Assembly (NCBI GenBank): GCA_964563965.1 | Contig: CAZLZI010000038.1 | Location: forward strand, 1-10,299 | Length of the DNA stretch: 10,299 nucleotides | Source of the DNA: CAZCAQ01 sp964563965 | GTDB lineage: Bacteria; Patescibacteriota; WWE3; UBA101185; UBA10185 | Reading direction: 5' to 3' | Part shown: piece after piece, positions 1-7,800 of the stretch | Numbering within the stretch: position 1 is the stretch's first letter | Layout of the letters: each line of letters starts with the position of its first letter | Notes under the pieces: model-generated | Seen by the model: only the letters and a program-made list of their open reading frames with translations | Told to the model about the DNA's origin: nothing | Database searches by the model: none | Made by a program: the position numbers and the translations under genes

Positions 1-383
1 ATTAGAAAACTTATAAGTACCTTAGTTTGTATTGCAGCTGGGAGTAGCGTTTTAACGCCATCATTCTCATGTTTGAGCAGTTCTGGGCTGATACACAAAC
101 TTAAATACATGCCATTAATAATAAGGATCATGAGTATACTTAGAGTTACTAACCAATATGGGTGAACTTGTTGGAAGAAATAGACTAAAAGTAGTCCAAT
201 AAATTTTAATGTAGTCCCAAGCCAAATAAGCAGTTTGGTAATTTTATGTGTTTGAATGGTGGCTTGTGTCCAATATAGTGATTTACGTGCAAGGAAGCCA
301 TGTATATCAATCACAGTTACAGCACCAAGTCCTATGATAAAACCCATATAGATTAATACGATGGCAAAGTAAGTTATATTCAT
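1..383 (-). CDS. Partial hypothetical multi-pass membrane protein
   Basis: An open frame starts at ATG 383 and runs off the left edge, giving 127 residues of an unfinished protein. I do not recognise a named family. It is clearly an integral membrane protein. Hydrophobic segments lie at about residues 5-25, 49-69 and 76-97, and another may begin near 121. A polar stretch with the residues DIHGFLARKS and WTQATIQTHK (about 26-47) separates the first two segments and could be a functional loop. There is no signal peptide distinct from the first helix. The start is 38 bp from the divergent gene at 422 and has no Shine-Dalgarno sequence. A TATACT box at 392-397 (minus strand) lies 8 nt upstream of the ATG, which would fit a leaderless or nearly leaderless transcript. 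The C-terminus is unseen, so function stays unknown. Confidence 0.75.
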   Translation of the reverse strand, partial: MNITYFAIVLIYMGFIIGLGAVTVIDIHGFLARKSLYWTQATIQTHKITKLLIWLGTTLKFIGLLLVYFFQQVHPYWLVTLSILMILIINGMYLSLCISPELLKHENDGVKTLLPAAIQTKVLISFL

Positions 384-386
384 ATG

Positions 387-415
387 TTGATAGTATAAGT
401 ATATTCCTTTAGAAT
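387..415 (+). promoter_or_regulatory. Candidate promoter of the GalT-like/GT4 operon, leaderless type
   Basis: TTGATA (387-392), a 17-bp spacer, and TAGAAT (410-415) form a good sigma70-like promoter. Only 6 nt separate the -10 box from ATG 422, so transcription would begin at or next to the start codon. No Shine-Dalgarno sequence is present, which fits leaderless translation. This is inference from sequence only. Confidence 0.6.
392..397 (-). promoter_or_regulatory. Candidate -10 box for the partial membrane protein
   Basis: TATACT reads on the minus strand and ends 8 nt before ATG 383. The position 17 bp upstream (TATAAA, 415-420) is only a weak -35 match. It lies inside the 38-bp divergent spacer shared with the gene at 422. 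Confidence 0.35.
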
Positions 416-421
416 TTATAT

Positions 422-1342
422 ATGAATAATCTTATTTTTGATCCTTTGACTGGTGAGCCTACAATACTTGCAACTAATAGGTCAAAAAGAGTAGATCAGA
501 CAGGGGCTGTTAGTTCTATCGCTAGCTCTTCAAGTGTGGCTGCTGATGTGGATAGATTTGCTAAAGGTAATGAACATCTTACACCACCTACTCTTTACCA
601 AGACGATGATGACTGGAATGTTCGTGTCTTTCAAAATAAATACCCATTACTCGATAACCATGAAATCGTAGTGCATTCACCTGATATCAATCTAGATATC
701 GAAGATTTACCTCAAGAACAGAATGTCCGAATAATTCGCGCATATTTAAATCGACTGGCGTTTCATACCTCTCAAGGCAAAGAGGTCATTATCTTTAATA
801 ATAAAGGCCGTGCCGCTGGTGCATCGATTAATCATCCGCATTCGCAAATAGTTGCTGCAAAGGGTTTTCCAGGGCATATGGAAATAGAGAAAAACGCCTC
901 GTTGCAGTTTTTTAATAAACATGAAAAGACTTATTGGCAGTTTGAGGTTGAAGAAGAATTACGCTATCAGAAACGAATTATCTTTAACTCACCTCATTTC
1001 TTATTATATGTACCGTACGCATCTAGATGGAGCTATGAAATGAGATTAACACCTAAAAAATCACGGCCTAATATGATGTTTATCGATGAAACAGAAATAA
1101 ATGATTTCGCAAAAATGTTAAAAGGTGCATTACTTGCATACGACACGATGTTTAATAAACCTGATCGCAATTTCTGGATACACACTTCCATGTATGACCC
1201 GTATACTTGGCATGTAGGTTTTCTGCCACATATAAAAGTTTTCGGCGCGCTTGAAATGGGGTGTGGTATATGGGTTTCTGATAAAGCTTCATCAGAAGAT
1301 GCAGCTCTTGCGCTCCGAGAGCATTTTGTATACGAGAACTAA
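422..1342 (+). CDS. GalT-like HIT-superfamily nucleotidyltransferase lacking the CxxC zinc site
   Basis: This 306-residue protein resembles galactose-1-phosphate uridylyltransferases, which move a nucleotidyl group between sugar phosphates through a uridylylated histidine. The N-terminus (IFDPLTGEPTILATNRSKR, about 5-23) matches the usual GalT opening. Residues 65-77 (WNVRVFQNKYPLL) match the conserved substrate-binding segment. GASINHPHSQI (133-143) is the catalytic motif, with His140 as the expected nucleophile. The C-terminal WHVGFLPHI segment fits the family's second half. The family's CPFC-PGNE segment reads DRFAKGNE (44-51), so both zinc cysteines are replaced (Asp44, Ala47). The exact substrate is therefore uncertain: UDP-sugar, ADP-sugar phosphorylase and uncharacterised HIT-like activities all remain possible. 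Its stop codon abuts the ATG of the next gene, a glycosyltransferase, which suggests nucleotide-sugar supply for glycan synthesis. Confidence 0.85.
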   Translation: MNNLIFDPLTGEPTILATNRSKRVDQTGAVSSIASSSSVAADVDRFAKGNEHLTPPTLYQDDDDWNVRVFQNKYPLLDNHEIVVHSPDINLDIEDLPQEQNVRIIRAYLNRLAFHTSQGKEVIIFNNKGRAAGASINHPHSQIVAAKGFPGHMEIEKNASLQFFNKHEKTYWQFEVEEELRYQKRIIFNSPHFLLYVPYASRWSYEMRLTPKKSRPNMMFIDETEINDFAKMLKGALLAYDTMFNKPDRNFWIHTSMYDPYTWHVGFLPHIKVFGALEMGCGIWVSDKASSEDAALALREHFVYEN

Positions 1343-2461
1343 ATGAGAATTGCAATAAACTGCCAAAATATATCGCTTAAAGCTGCAGCAGGTCCGGATG
1401 TTTATTTAATTAACATCATTAAACATCTTGCCAAGATAGATACTCAAAATTCTTATAGTCTGCTTCTACCTGCCGGTGATTACTTATCGCTTAAAGATCT
1501 TGGGGTTGAAAATCCAAACTTTAAGCTAGTCTATCTTAAGAAAGTTCTATCCTATACACATGTTTCCCTAGCATTTCATCTATTAAAGGCTAAGTATGAT
1601 ATTTATTTTACCTCGTATCACACCTTACCTATGATACGCACATCAAAAACTTGCCATGTTGTTATGCTGCATGGCTTGGAATATTTAACAAACGGTATTA
1701 GGAAACTATTTGCAGGTATGCCTGAGAAATTTGCTTGTCGTTCTGCTCAAAAAGTTATTGTGCCATCAAAGCATGTTAAAAATGTACTGGTAGCAAAGAA
1801 GTTTGCACCGGAAAATAAGATTGCAGTTGTGCATGAAGGTGTGGGAGAGGTTTTCTTTAAACGAGATGATGCCGAAATTGACAAAGTAAAAAAGAAATAT
1901 GGTATTGCAAAAAAGTACATTTTATTTGTATCAACTATTCAACCTAGAAAGAATATTCCCCGAACAATAGAGGCTTTTTCCATTCTTGCGCATTATGAGG
2001 CCTATAAAGATATAGTATTTGTTATCTCTGGGAAACAAGGATGGAAATATGAAGAAGCACTCAACTCTCCTATTAAATACGGAATACAAAATCGAGTGAA
2101 ATACATTGGGCACAGTGCAAGTGAGGATTTACCAGCGCTATATTCAGGGTGTTCTCTATATGTTAATTTTTCACTCGATGAGGGTTTTGGCTTGCCCATC
2201 CTTGAAGCTTATAGATGTGGTGCTATTTGTGCGGTATCTGATATACCTGCTTTTCGCGAAATTGGTTCTGATTTAGCTTTTTATGCTAATCCCTTAAGTG
2301 TGGAATCTCTCAAGAGCTCAATGTCATATGCTATTAATATCGATCAAGAGGAGAAAGCTAAATTGTATGAGAAAAAGGCTGTATATACTAAAGACTTTAC
2401 ATGGGAAATTACCGCACGTAAGACTTTAACTATTTTTCAAGAACTTGTTAAAAGTAGCTAA
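1343..2461 (+). CDS. GT4-type (GT-B fold) glycosyltransferase
   Basis: A 372-residue cytosolic or membrane-peripheral glycosyltransferase that probably transfers a sugar from a nucleotide-sugar donor to a surface polysaccharide or lipid acceptor. The N-terminal half is the acceptor domain (MRIAINCQNI start, Gly-rich AAAGPDVYL at 14-22). The C-terminal donor domain begins near 190 with FVSTIQPRKN (195-204), whose Arg202/Lys203 are expected to bind the donor diphosphate. DEGFGLPILEA (279-289) carries the E-x7-E pair Glu280/Glu288. The length is normal for the family. The ATG follows the preceding TAA with no gap and there is no Shine-Dalgarno sequence, so translation is probably coupled to the GalT-like gene. 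The last 36 bp overlap the 3' end of a convergent, homologous glycosyltransferase. The donor and acceptor cannot be read from sequence. Confidence 0.93.
   Translation: MRIAINCQNISLKAAAGPDVYLINIIKHLAKIDTQNSYSLLLPAGDYLSLKDLGVENPNFKLVYLKKVLSYTHVSLAFHLLKAKYDIYFTSYHTLPMIRTSKTCHVVMLHGLEYLTNGIRKLFAGMPEKFACRSAQKVIVPSKHVKNVLVAKKFAPENKIAVVHEGVGEVFFKRDDAEIDKVKKKYGIAKKYILFVSTIQPRKNIPRTIEAFSILAHYEAYKDIVFVISGKQGWKYEEALNSPIKYGIQNRVKYIGHSASEDLPALYSGCSLYVNFSLDEGFGLPILEAYRCGAICAVSDIPAFREIGSDLAFYANPLSVESLKSSMSYAINIDQEEKAKLYEKKAVYTKDFTWEITARKTLTIFQELVKSS
2426..2461. repeat. Imperfect inverted repeat forming the shared 3' ends of two convergent genes
   Basis: This 36-bp segment is the overlap of the two convergent glycosyltransferase genes. 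It reads similarly on both strands: 24 of 36 positions agree with the reverse complement without gaps, and the outer 12-bp arms pair at 10 of 12 positions. Each strand starts with TTA and ends with TAA, and codon boundaries coincide. The plus strand encodes LTIFQELVKSS-stop and the minus strand LATFNKFLKNS-stop, which are the homologous C-terminal helices of the two enzymes. It could also act as a weak hairpin for termination on either strand, but no T-tract follows. Confidence 0.7.
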
Positions 2462-3316
2462 CGTGAGTTGCGCAGTTTGATGCCAACTATAATGTTTTAA
2501 CAGTTCTTTACCTTTATCAATTAATGCTACTTTTAAATCTGTATCTGCATCAAGTTTTAGCATCTTCTCTGCAATGTCGTTAATCTCAAATGGATTAAAG
2601 TATATGACACTATCACCATAAATTTCCTTGTGACAAGGAATAGCTGACAGCACGCATGGTTTGTCAAACACCATGCATTCAAGTGGCGTTAAGCTAAAGC
2701 CTTCTTTGAGTGATGGGAAAACATAATACTCGCAGTGCTGTCTTAAAGTATTCATNNNNNNNNNNNNNNNNNNNNNNNNNNNNNNNNNNNNNNNNNNNNN
2801 NNNNNNNNNNNNNNNNNNNNNNNNNNNNNNNNNNNNNNNNNNNNNNNNNNNNNNNGGCACAAGTATATAGCTTGATCTGAACACTGCCCACTTGGTTACA
2901 AGCTTATAGACAAGTTTCTTAAATTTAAAATAACTCTTTGGTAAAGTCGTACCTTTTTCCGTACTAAAGGTGTGCATAATGATATCTGGAATGGCGGTAA
3001 TCAAAACTTTAGGGTAAAAGATCGGTATATTAAAGTGAGGCACATAGAGTATATCGGGCTTTAGTGTTATTAGTTTTAGCAGAAAGAAAGTTTGTTCTTT
3101 AAAAGAATACCAAGTATAGTCTGCTTTAACTTTTATGAAATTTGGCTTAGTAGGTTTGTAGTCATCATAGGAGTTTGCTTTAACTAACACATAGTAAGTG
3201 TTAAGTGTATCCAGCTGTTCGAGGTGACTAAGGAGATTTTTAACATATCGTCCAGGACCTGCTTCGTTAAAGAACCTCGCATCAAATGCAATTGTTAGAG
3301 GTGTATTAGTAGACAT
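2426..3316 (-). CDS. GT4-type glycosyltransferase interrupted by an assembly gap
   Basis: Two halves of one glycosyltransferase flank the N run. The N-terminal half (from ATG 3316) has the acceptor-domain signature with AFDARFF followed by GPGRYVKNLL, and it ends in YILV plus the first two bases of a Pro codon. The C-terminal half contains FPSLKEGFSLTPLECM with the E-x7-E pair, SAIPCHKEIYGDSVIYFNP, and the closing helix LATFNKFLKNS. Alignment by eye to the neighbouring glycosyltransferase (1343-2461) places about 121 missing residues in the gap, including the whole start of the donor domain and its diphosphate-binding Arg/Lys. The complete protein should be about 380 residues rather than the 296 implied by 100 N. 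The Met at 2755 is an internal residue, not a start. The gene converges on and overlaps its paralogue, and diverges from the DedA gene. The two enzymes probably act on the same glycan. Confidence 0.88.
   Translation of the reverse strand: MSTNTPLTIAFDARFFNEAGPGRYVKNLLSHLEQLDTLNTYYVLVKANSYDDYKPTKPNFIKVKADYTWYSFKEQTFFLLKLITLKPDILYVPHFNIPIFYPKVLITAIPDIIMHTFSTEKGTTLPKSYFKFKKLVYKLVTKWAVFRSSYILVXXXXXXXXXXXXXXXXXXXXXXXXXXXXXXXXXXMNTLRQHCEYYVFPSLKEGFSLTPLECMVFDKPCVLSAIPCHKEIYGDSVIYFNPFEINDIAEKMLKLDADTDLKVALIDKGKELLKHYSWHQTAQLTLATFNKFLKNS
2756..2855. other. Assembly gap (100 N placeholder)
   Basis: Exactly 100 N is a common scaffolding placeholder and does not give the true length. Comparison with the paralogous glycosyltransferase predicts about 364 missing bases. 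Both numbers leave remainder 1 on division by 3, so the flanking halves appear in frame by coincidence. Confidence 0.95.
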
Positions 3317-3322
3317 TTTCTG

Positions 3323-3334
3323 ATAGAATTCTAT
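3323..3334. promoter_or_regulatory. Palindromic, bidirectional -10 element
   Basis: ATAGAATTCTAT is a perfect 12-bp palindrome in the short spacer between the divergent glycosyltransferase (ATG 3316, minus) and the DedA gene (ATG 3339, plus). It supplies TAGAAT on both strands. The plus copy (3324-3329) is preceded by TG at 3321-3322, which gives an extended -10. The minus copy has TTGCGA at 3351-3356 (read on minus) as a -35 with a 17-bp spacer. Predicted transcripts start within a few bases of each start codon. Confidence 0.55.
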
Positions 3335-3338
3335 GTTA

Positions 3339-4010
3339 ATGACAGGTATATCGCAAATTATTGAAGTAACGCAGTCCTATATAAGTGATTTACCTGTGGA
3401 ATTATATACGCTTGTAGGCTCATTTCTCGAGGAGCTTATCGCACCAATCCCCTCGCCCATTATTCTCACTACAGCTGGTTCGCTGGTAAATGAACACGGT
3501 TTTAGCATACTCTATGTGTTTGTTGTTGCTGCAATTGCGGTTATTGGTAAGTTTATACCAACCTACCTCTATTATTTTGCTGCATTTAAAGGTGAAGAAT
3601 TTTTACAGAAAAGATTTTTTAAGTTTCTAGGCCTTGGTAAGCTTGATGTAGATAAATACGGTAAGTTAATTGAAGGTTCAAGAAAAGGTGAACTCATGTT
3701 TGTCATGTTGCGTGCGGTTCCTTTATTCCCTACAGCCCCAATCTCTTTTTTAGCAGGGCTAGTTAATATGACAAGAAAAAAGTTTATCTTGCTAACTATT
3801 ATTGGGTTGTACTTGCGTAGTCTTCTCCTTTTGACCTTAGGATATATCGGCTTTTCACAGATGGATTATATACTTGAGTTACTCATTCACTGGGAATCTA
3901 ATCTAACTAAAATCATAGCGCTGGTTCTTGTTGTCTTCTTTGGTATGTATACTTATAAGAACAAAGAAAGACTCGAAAACTTTGTTTTAAACAGATTTAG
4001 AAAATCTTAA
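3339..4010 (+). CDS. DedA-family (VTT domain) membrane protein
   Basis: A 223-residue integral membrane protein of the DedA/SNARE-associated (VTT) family, whose members are linked to lipid carrier recycling and membrane homeostasis. Numbering from ATG 3339, FLEELIAPIPSPIIL (29-43) is the N-terminal re-entrant segment with the acidic pair Glu31/Glu32 and the Pro-rich turn. RAVPLFPTAPISFLAG (125-140) is the second signature with its conserved Arg125. The following LLTIIGLYLRSLLLLTLGYIGF is a membrane helix with the typical Gly-Tyr ending, and a final helix lies near 190-210. An ATG at 3333 is also in frame, but it overlaps the palindromic -10 element and would probably lie outside the transcript, so I prefer 3339. 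The gene's TAA overlaps the convergent HD gene's TAA through a shared TTAA. A role in recycling lipid carriers for the adjacent glycosyltransferases is plausible but inferred. Confidence 0.87.
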   Translation: MTGISQIIEVTQSYISDLPVELYTLVGSFLEELIAPIPSPIILTTAGSLVNEHGFSILYVFVVAAIAVIGKFIPTYLYYFAAFKGEEFLQKRFFKFLGLGKLDVDKYGKLIEGSRKGELMFVMLRAVPLFPTAPISFLAGLVNMTRKKFILLTIIGLYLRSLLLLTLGYIGFSQMDYILELLIHWESNLTKIIALVLVVFFGMYTYKNKERLENFVLNRFRKS

Positions 4011-4801
4011 AAGGTTGCTTTAAATTCAGTCATCAATTTCTTTTCTGAGCCTTGTTCTACGATTGCTGTTAACTCAAAATACTTTTCGATATTTGATCCC
4101 TTTAATTTCTCGCTTAAGAGCTCATCAATTTGAAACATCCCAGTTGTGTTTGTCATGTTGATTACAACTTTCACTGGGGTCTGAGTGCCTTCTTGAATAT
4201 CAACACTTCGTATAGCTGCATGTGACAATGTATGAATCGAAAAGTTCCCACTTTCATAGCCAACACGCGACCTGCCTTCAGTCATGTCTAAGGCATCTGC
4301 AACACGGACAATGCCTGCTTCAATAGTGACAGGTCTGCCATTTTTTCTATGACTAATAATGGCATGTAAGGTCTCGGAAATAACAATTGTCCTTTCATCT
4401 ACAGGCAAAAAGGCAAGTAGTTCTCTTAACAAAGTGTTTGTGAGAAAGAGACTATATTCTTCATGATTTGGTCTTGAAATAGACATTCCAAGGTCATGAA
4501 ATAAGCACCCTAAGAAAATGATCAGCTCGCCATGGTTCTGCGTTAGCCCAAAATCTTTGACCACCGACAGCTCAATTTTATGACTTTCTAGCAGTCTTGA
4601 AATTTTAAGACCAATATTGGCAACTATTTGAAAGTGGACGATCCCGTGATCTGTCATCCCTAATCTATCAATTGCGTTGACATTGATTACTTTCCACAGC
4701 GTTTTGACTTCAGTGTTACTATTTATCACATCAACTGCTTGTTGGATAAGCTCATTTTTAATGGTAGGTACTTTTATGTTTTCTAATTTAATCGTATTCA
4801 T
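4007..4801 (-). CDS. HD-domain metal-dependent phosphohydrolase (COG3294-like)
   Basis: A 264-residue soluble protein with a full set of HD-superfamily metal ligands. DHGIVH (51-56) carries His52 and His56, LFHDLGMSISRPNHEE (100-115) carries the His102-Asp103 doublet and His113, and HAIISHRKNGRP (146-157) holds further histidines. IEAGIVRVADALDMTEGRSR (160-179) includes Asp169 and the Gly-Arg-x-Arg tail. The layout matches what I remember of COG3294, a group common in archaea and some bacteria with no settled substrate. The C-terminal part (about 180-264) holds a beta-rich domain with VKVVINMTN and GMFQIDELLSEK. HD proteins hydrolyse nucleotide or phosphate esters, and the substrate here is unknown. 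There is no Shine-Dalgarno sequence, and the promoter abuts the ATG. The gene diverges from the copper ATPase fusion across 78 bp and converges on DedA with a 4-bp overlap. Confidence 0.85.
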   Translation of the reverse strand: MNTIKLENIKVPTIKNELIQQAVDVINSNTEVKTLWKVINVNAIDRLGMTDHGIVHFQIVANIGLKISRLLESHKIELSVVKDFGLTQNHGELIIFLGCLFHDLGMSISRPNHEEYSLFLTNTLLRELLAFLPVDERTIVISETLHAIISHRKNGRPVTIEAGIVRVADALDMTEGRSRVGYESGNFSIHTLSHAAIRSVDIQEGTQTPVKVVINMTNTTGMFQIDELLSEKLKGSNIEKYFELTAIVEQGSEKKLMTEFKATF

Positions 4802-4807
4802 GGCACA

Positions 4808-4836
4808 ATTGTCTTATATGACCTCTTAAATTGCAA
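4808..4836 (-). promoter_or_regulatory. Candidate leaderless promoter of the HD gene
   Basis: On the minus strand TTGCAA (4831-4836), a 17-bp spacer and GACAAT (4808-4813) precede ATG 4801 by 6 nt. This is the same -10-to-ATG spacing as at the genes starting at 422 and 4880. TATAAG at 4814-4819 is an alternative -10, which would give a 4-5 nt leader. Confidence 0.45.
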
Positions 4837-4844
4837 ATTTGTAC

Positions 4845-4873
4845 TTTCCATAAGGGTCTTTATTTGTTAGTTT
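4845..4873 (+). promoter_or_regulatory. Candidate leaderless promoter of the copper ATPase fusion
   Basis: TTTCCA (4845-4850), a 17-bp spacer and TAGTTT (4868-4873) are weak matches to sigma70 boxes. They sit 6 nt from ATG 4880, as in neighbouring genes. TATACC at 4873-4878 is closer to consensus but too near the ATG to serve this start. No clear metal-regulator operator was identified. Confidence 0.35.
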
Positions 4874-4879
4874 ATACCT

Positions 4880-7800
4880 ATGTCGAAAAAAGTCACCCTG
4901 AATATCTTCGGGATGCATTGTGCCTCTTGCTCTATCCTAGTTGAAAGATCCCTCAAAGCGGTTTCTGGGGTGAGTTCTGTTAATGTGAATTTGTCCTCTG
5001 AAAAAGCACAAGTAGTAGTTGAAGAAAATGTGGCGGCAGCTAGTCTTATTAGAGCAGTTGAAGCAACAGGGTATACAGCTAGTGAATTCATCCAAGGGGA
5101 CACTTCGACCGATGAACACAAACAAGAGCATCTAACCTCGCTTAAAAGAAGACTTGGTGTGAGTTTAGTGTTATGCGTACCTTTACTCTATTTCATGCTC
5201 ATGGATTTTACGATGCTAACACCATCTCTTATGCCTTTTATGGGTATTATTTCATTGCTAGTTGCAACCCCCATTCAATTTATAGTAGGCAAACCTTTTT
5301 ATAAAGGTATGTGGTCAGCTCTAAAGCTTAAGACCTTTAACATGGATAGTTTGATTGCAATTGGTACTTCCGTTGCTTACTTCTACAGTCTAGTAAATTT
5401 TGGCAATTATGTGCTCATGTCAAAGTCGTTTATCGGTGACGGTGGCAAAATTCACGATCTCTACTTTGAAACATCTGCACTTTTGATTACCTTTGTCTTA
5501 CTTGGGAAGTATCTTGAACTTCATGCTAAAAGCAAGACATCGGATGCTGTAAGAAAGTTACTTGACCGATTTCCAAAGACAGCACACGTGGTGTTGCAGG
5601 GTAAAGTTCTAGATGTCAGCTTAGCTGAAGTACAGATTGGTGATGTAATTTTAGTTAAGCCTGGGGAGCAAGTGCCTGTAGATGGGGAGATAGTTCATGG
5701 TCAGTCAACGCTTGATGAGTCGTCCATAACTGGGGAAGCCATGCCAGTAGCAAAGAAAGAGAAAGACTTTGTCTATAGTGGTTCACTTAATAAAAGCGGG
5801 AGTTTTGAATTTTTGGCTAAACATGTCGGGAGTAATACCTTACTGGCACGGATTGTTCAAACTGTGGAAGATGCACAAAATAGTAAAGCTCCCATTCAAG
5901 AGTTATCTGATTCAATAGCCAGATATTTTGTTCCGCTTGTGTTACTTATTGCGCTTGGAACTTTTGTTCTCTGGTACTTTGTTTTCTCTGCGTCTTTATC
6001 CTTTGCACTGATGACTATGATTGCAGTTATTGTAATTGCTTGTCCCTGCGCATTAGGTTTGGCTACCCCAACTTCTTTGATGGTTGGCACTGGTAAAGGG
6101 GCTTCTCTTGGCATCTTAATTAAGAATGCAAGTGCACTGGAGGTAGCTAGAAAAGTAACTACTATTGCCTTTGATAAAACAGGAACTTTAACAAACGGAG
6201 CACCCAGTGTTACAGATATTTTCTCTTTTGGTATTGATGACTATGAAGTAAAGCGCATAGCTGCCTCTTTGGAGAAGCATTCTGAACATCCCATTGCGCA
6301 AGCAATTTATAGTAGTTTTAGTACAGAGGTAACAAGTCTTTATCCTGTTGCTAATTTCAACTCTATTTCAGGCCTTGGCGTTATGGGGGAGATTAACAAT
6401 GCAAAATACGAATTGGGGAATGATAAGCTTCTTGAGAAGTTAACCTTGTCTGATACTAACCTGTTAATGACAAAAGATAGGCTTGAAAGTGCTGGAAAAA
6501 GTATCGTGTACTTAGCTGATTCCAAGCAAGTTTTAGGTATCATTGGAGTTTCGGATACTGTAAAGGCTGATGCAAAGACTGCACTAGACAGACTTAAAGA
6601 ACAAGGACTTGAGCTATATATGCTCACTGGTGATAATGAAGGGACTGCTAAGTCAATTGCTGCTCAGGTCGGCATAGCCAATGTAATTGCTCGGGTATTA
6701 CCTACTCAAAAAGCAGAGGTCATAGCCAAGTTAAAGTCTGAAGGCAAGTGTGTTGCCATGGTTGGAGATGGGGTAAATGATGCCCCCGCTCTTGCAACTG
6801 CTGATATGTCGATTGTGATGGGCAGTGGTTCTGATGTTTCACTTGAAACAGGTGATATTGTATTAATGAGTGGCAAACTTACTGATGTAGCTGTTGCGCT
6901 TGATTTATCAAAGCAGGTAGTAAGTAAAATCAGACAAAATATGTTTTTTGCCTTAGTTTATAATCTAATTGGTATACCGATAGCTGCAAGGGTGTTTTAC
7001 TCGTTTGGTTTTCTCTTAAAACCTGAGATTGCAGGTCTTGCGATGGCACTAAGTTCTATCTCCGTAGTTGCAAATGCACTTACTCTCAAATTCTACACAC
7101 CATTTAAACGGAATATTGTATCCTTAATAGTTCCAGTATTAATGTTTCTTGTTTTTACAGCTCTGTTTGTTTTATTTGCCAGAGTTAAATTACCTCCTGA
7201 AGTGGACATGCCTCAACCCATGCAAACCCAAACATTGGGTAGTAGAACACAGAAGGCCAAGACATATGAATATGTCTCTCCCATAAGTATTGACTATCTT
7301 CGCAGTCAAAAGTTTGACTCCCCTGCTCCAAACACCATTTCAAAACTAAGCAATGGTTCAAATTATGAACGGTATATTGCCAGTTATACAAGCGAAGAGT
7401 ATACAATAAATGGGTTACTCACAGTCCCAACTACTCCCATGCCTGAAGGTGGCTTTCCTGCAATTGTATTCATTCACGGGTACTTACCACCCTCAACCTA
7501 TGTAACTACTGAGAAATACACTGCATATGTAGATTATCTTGCGCGTAATGGCTTTGTTGTCTATAAGATAGATTTGCGAGGACATGGTACGTCTCAAGGA
7601 CAGCCTACAGGTGCTTACTTCTCAAGTGCTTATACGATTGATGCTATTAGTGCGTTAAAAGCACTCCAGAAACACACAAGTGTAAATCCTAACCGTATCG
7701 GTGTCTGGGGGCATAGCATGGCTGGTAATGCATCTCTGCGCGCTATGTTAGTTACCAGTGAGTTTAAAGCAGGTGTTATCTGGGCTGGTGCTGTTTATTC

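Noticed and set aside
2426..2755. A separate small gene starting at the Met next to the gap (2755)
   Set aside because: The sequence is the C-terminal donor domain of the interrupted glycosyltransferase and aligns with the interior of its paralogue.
2694..2891. A second minus-strand frame running through the N gap
   Set aside because: It is an artefact of translating N and lies in another frame of the glycosyltransferase. Its flanks show no coherent domain.
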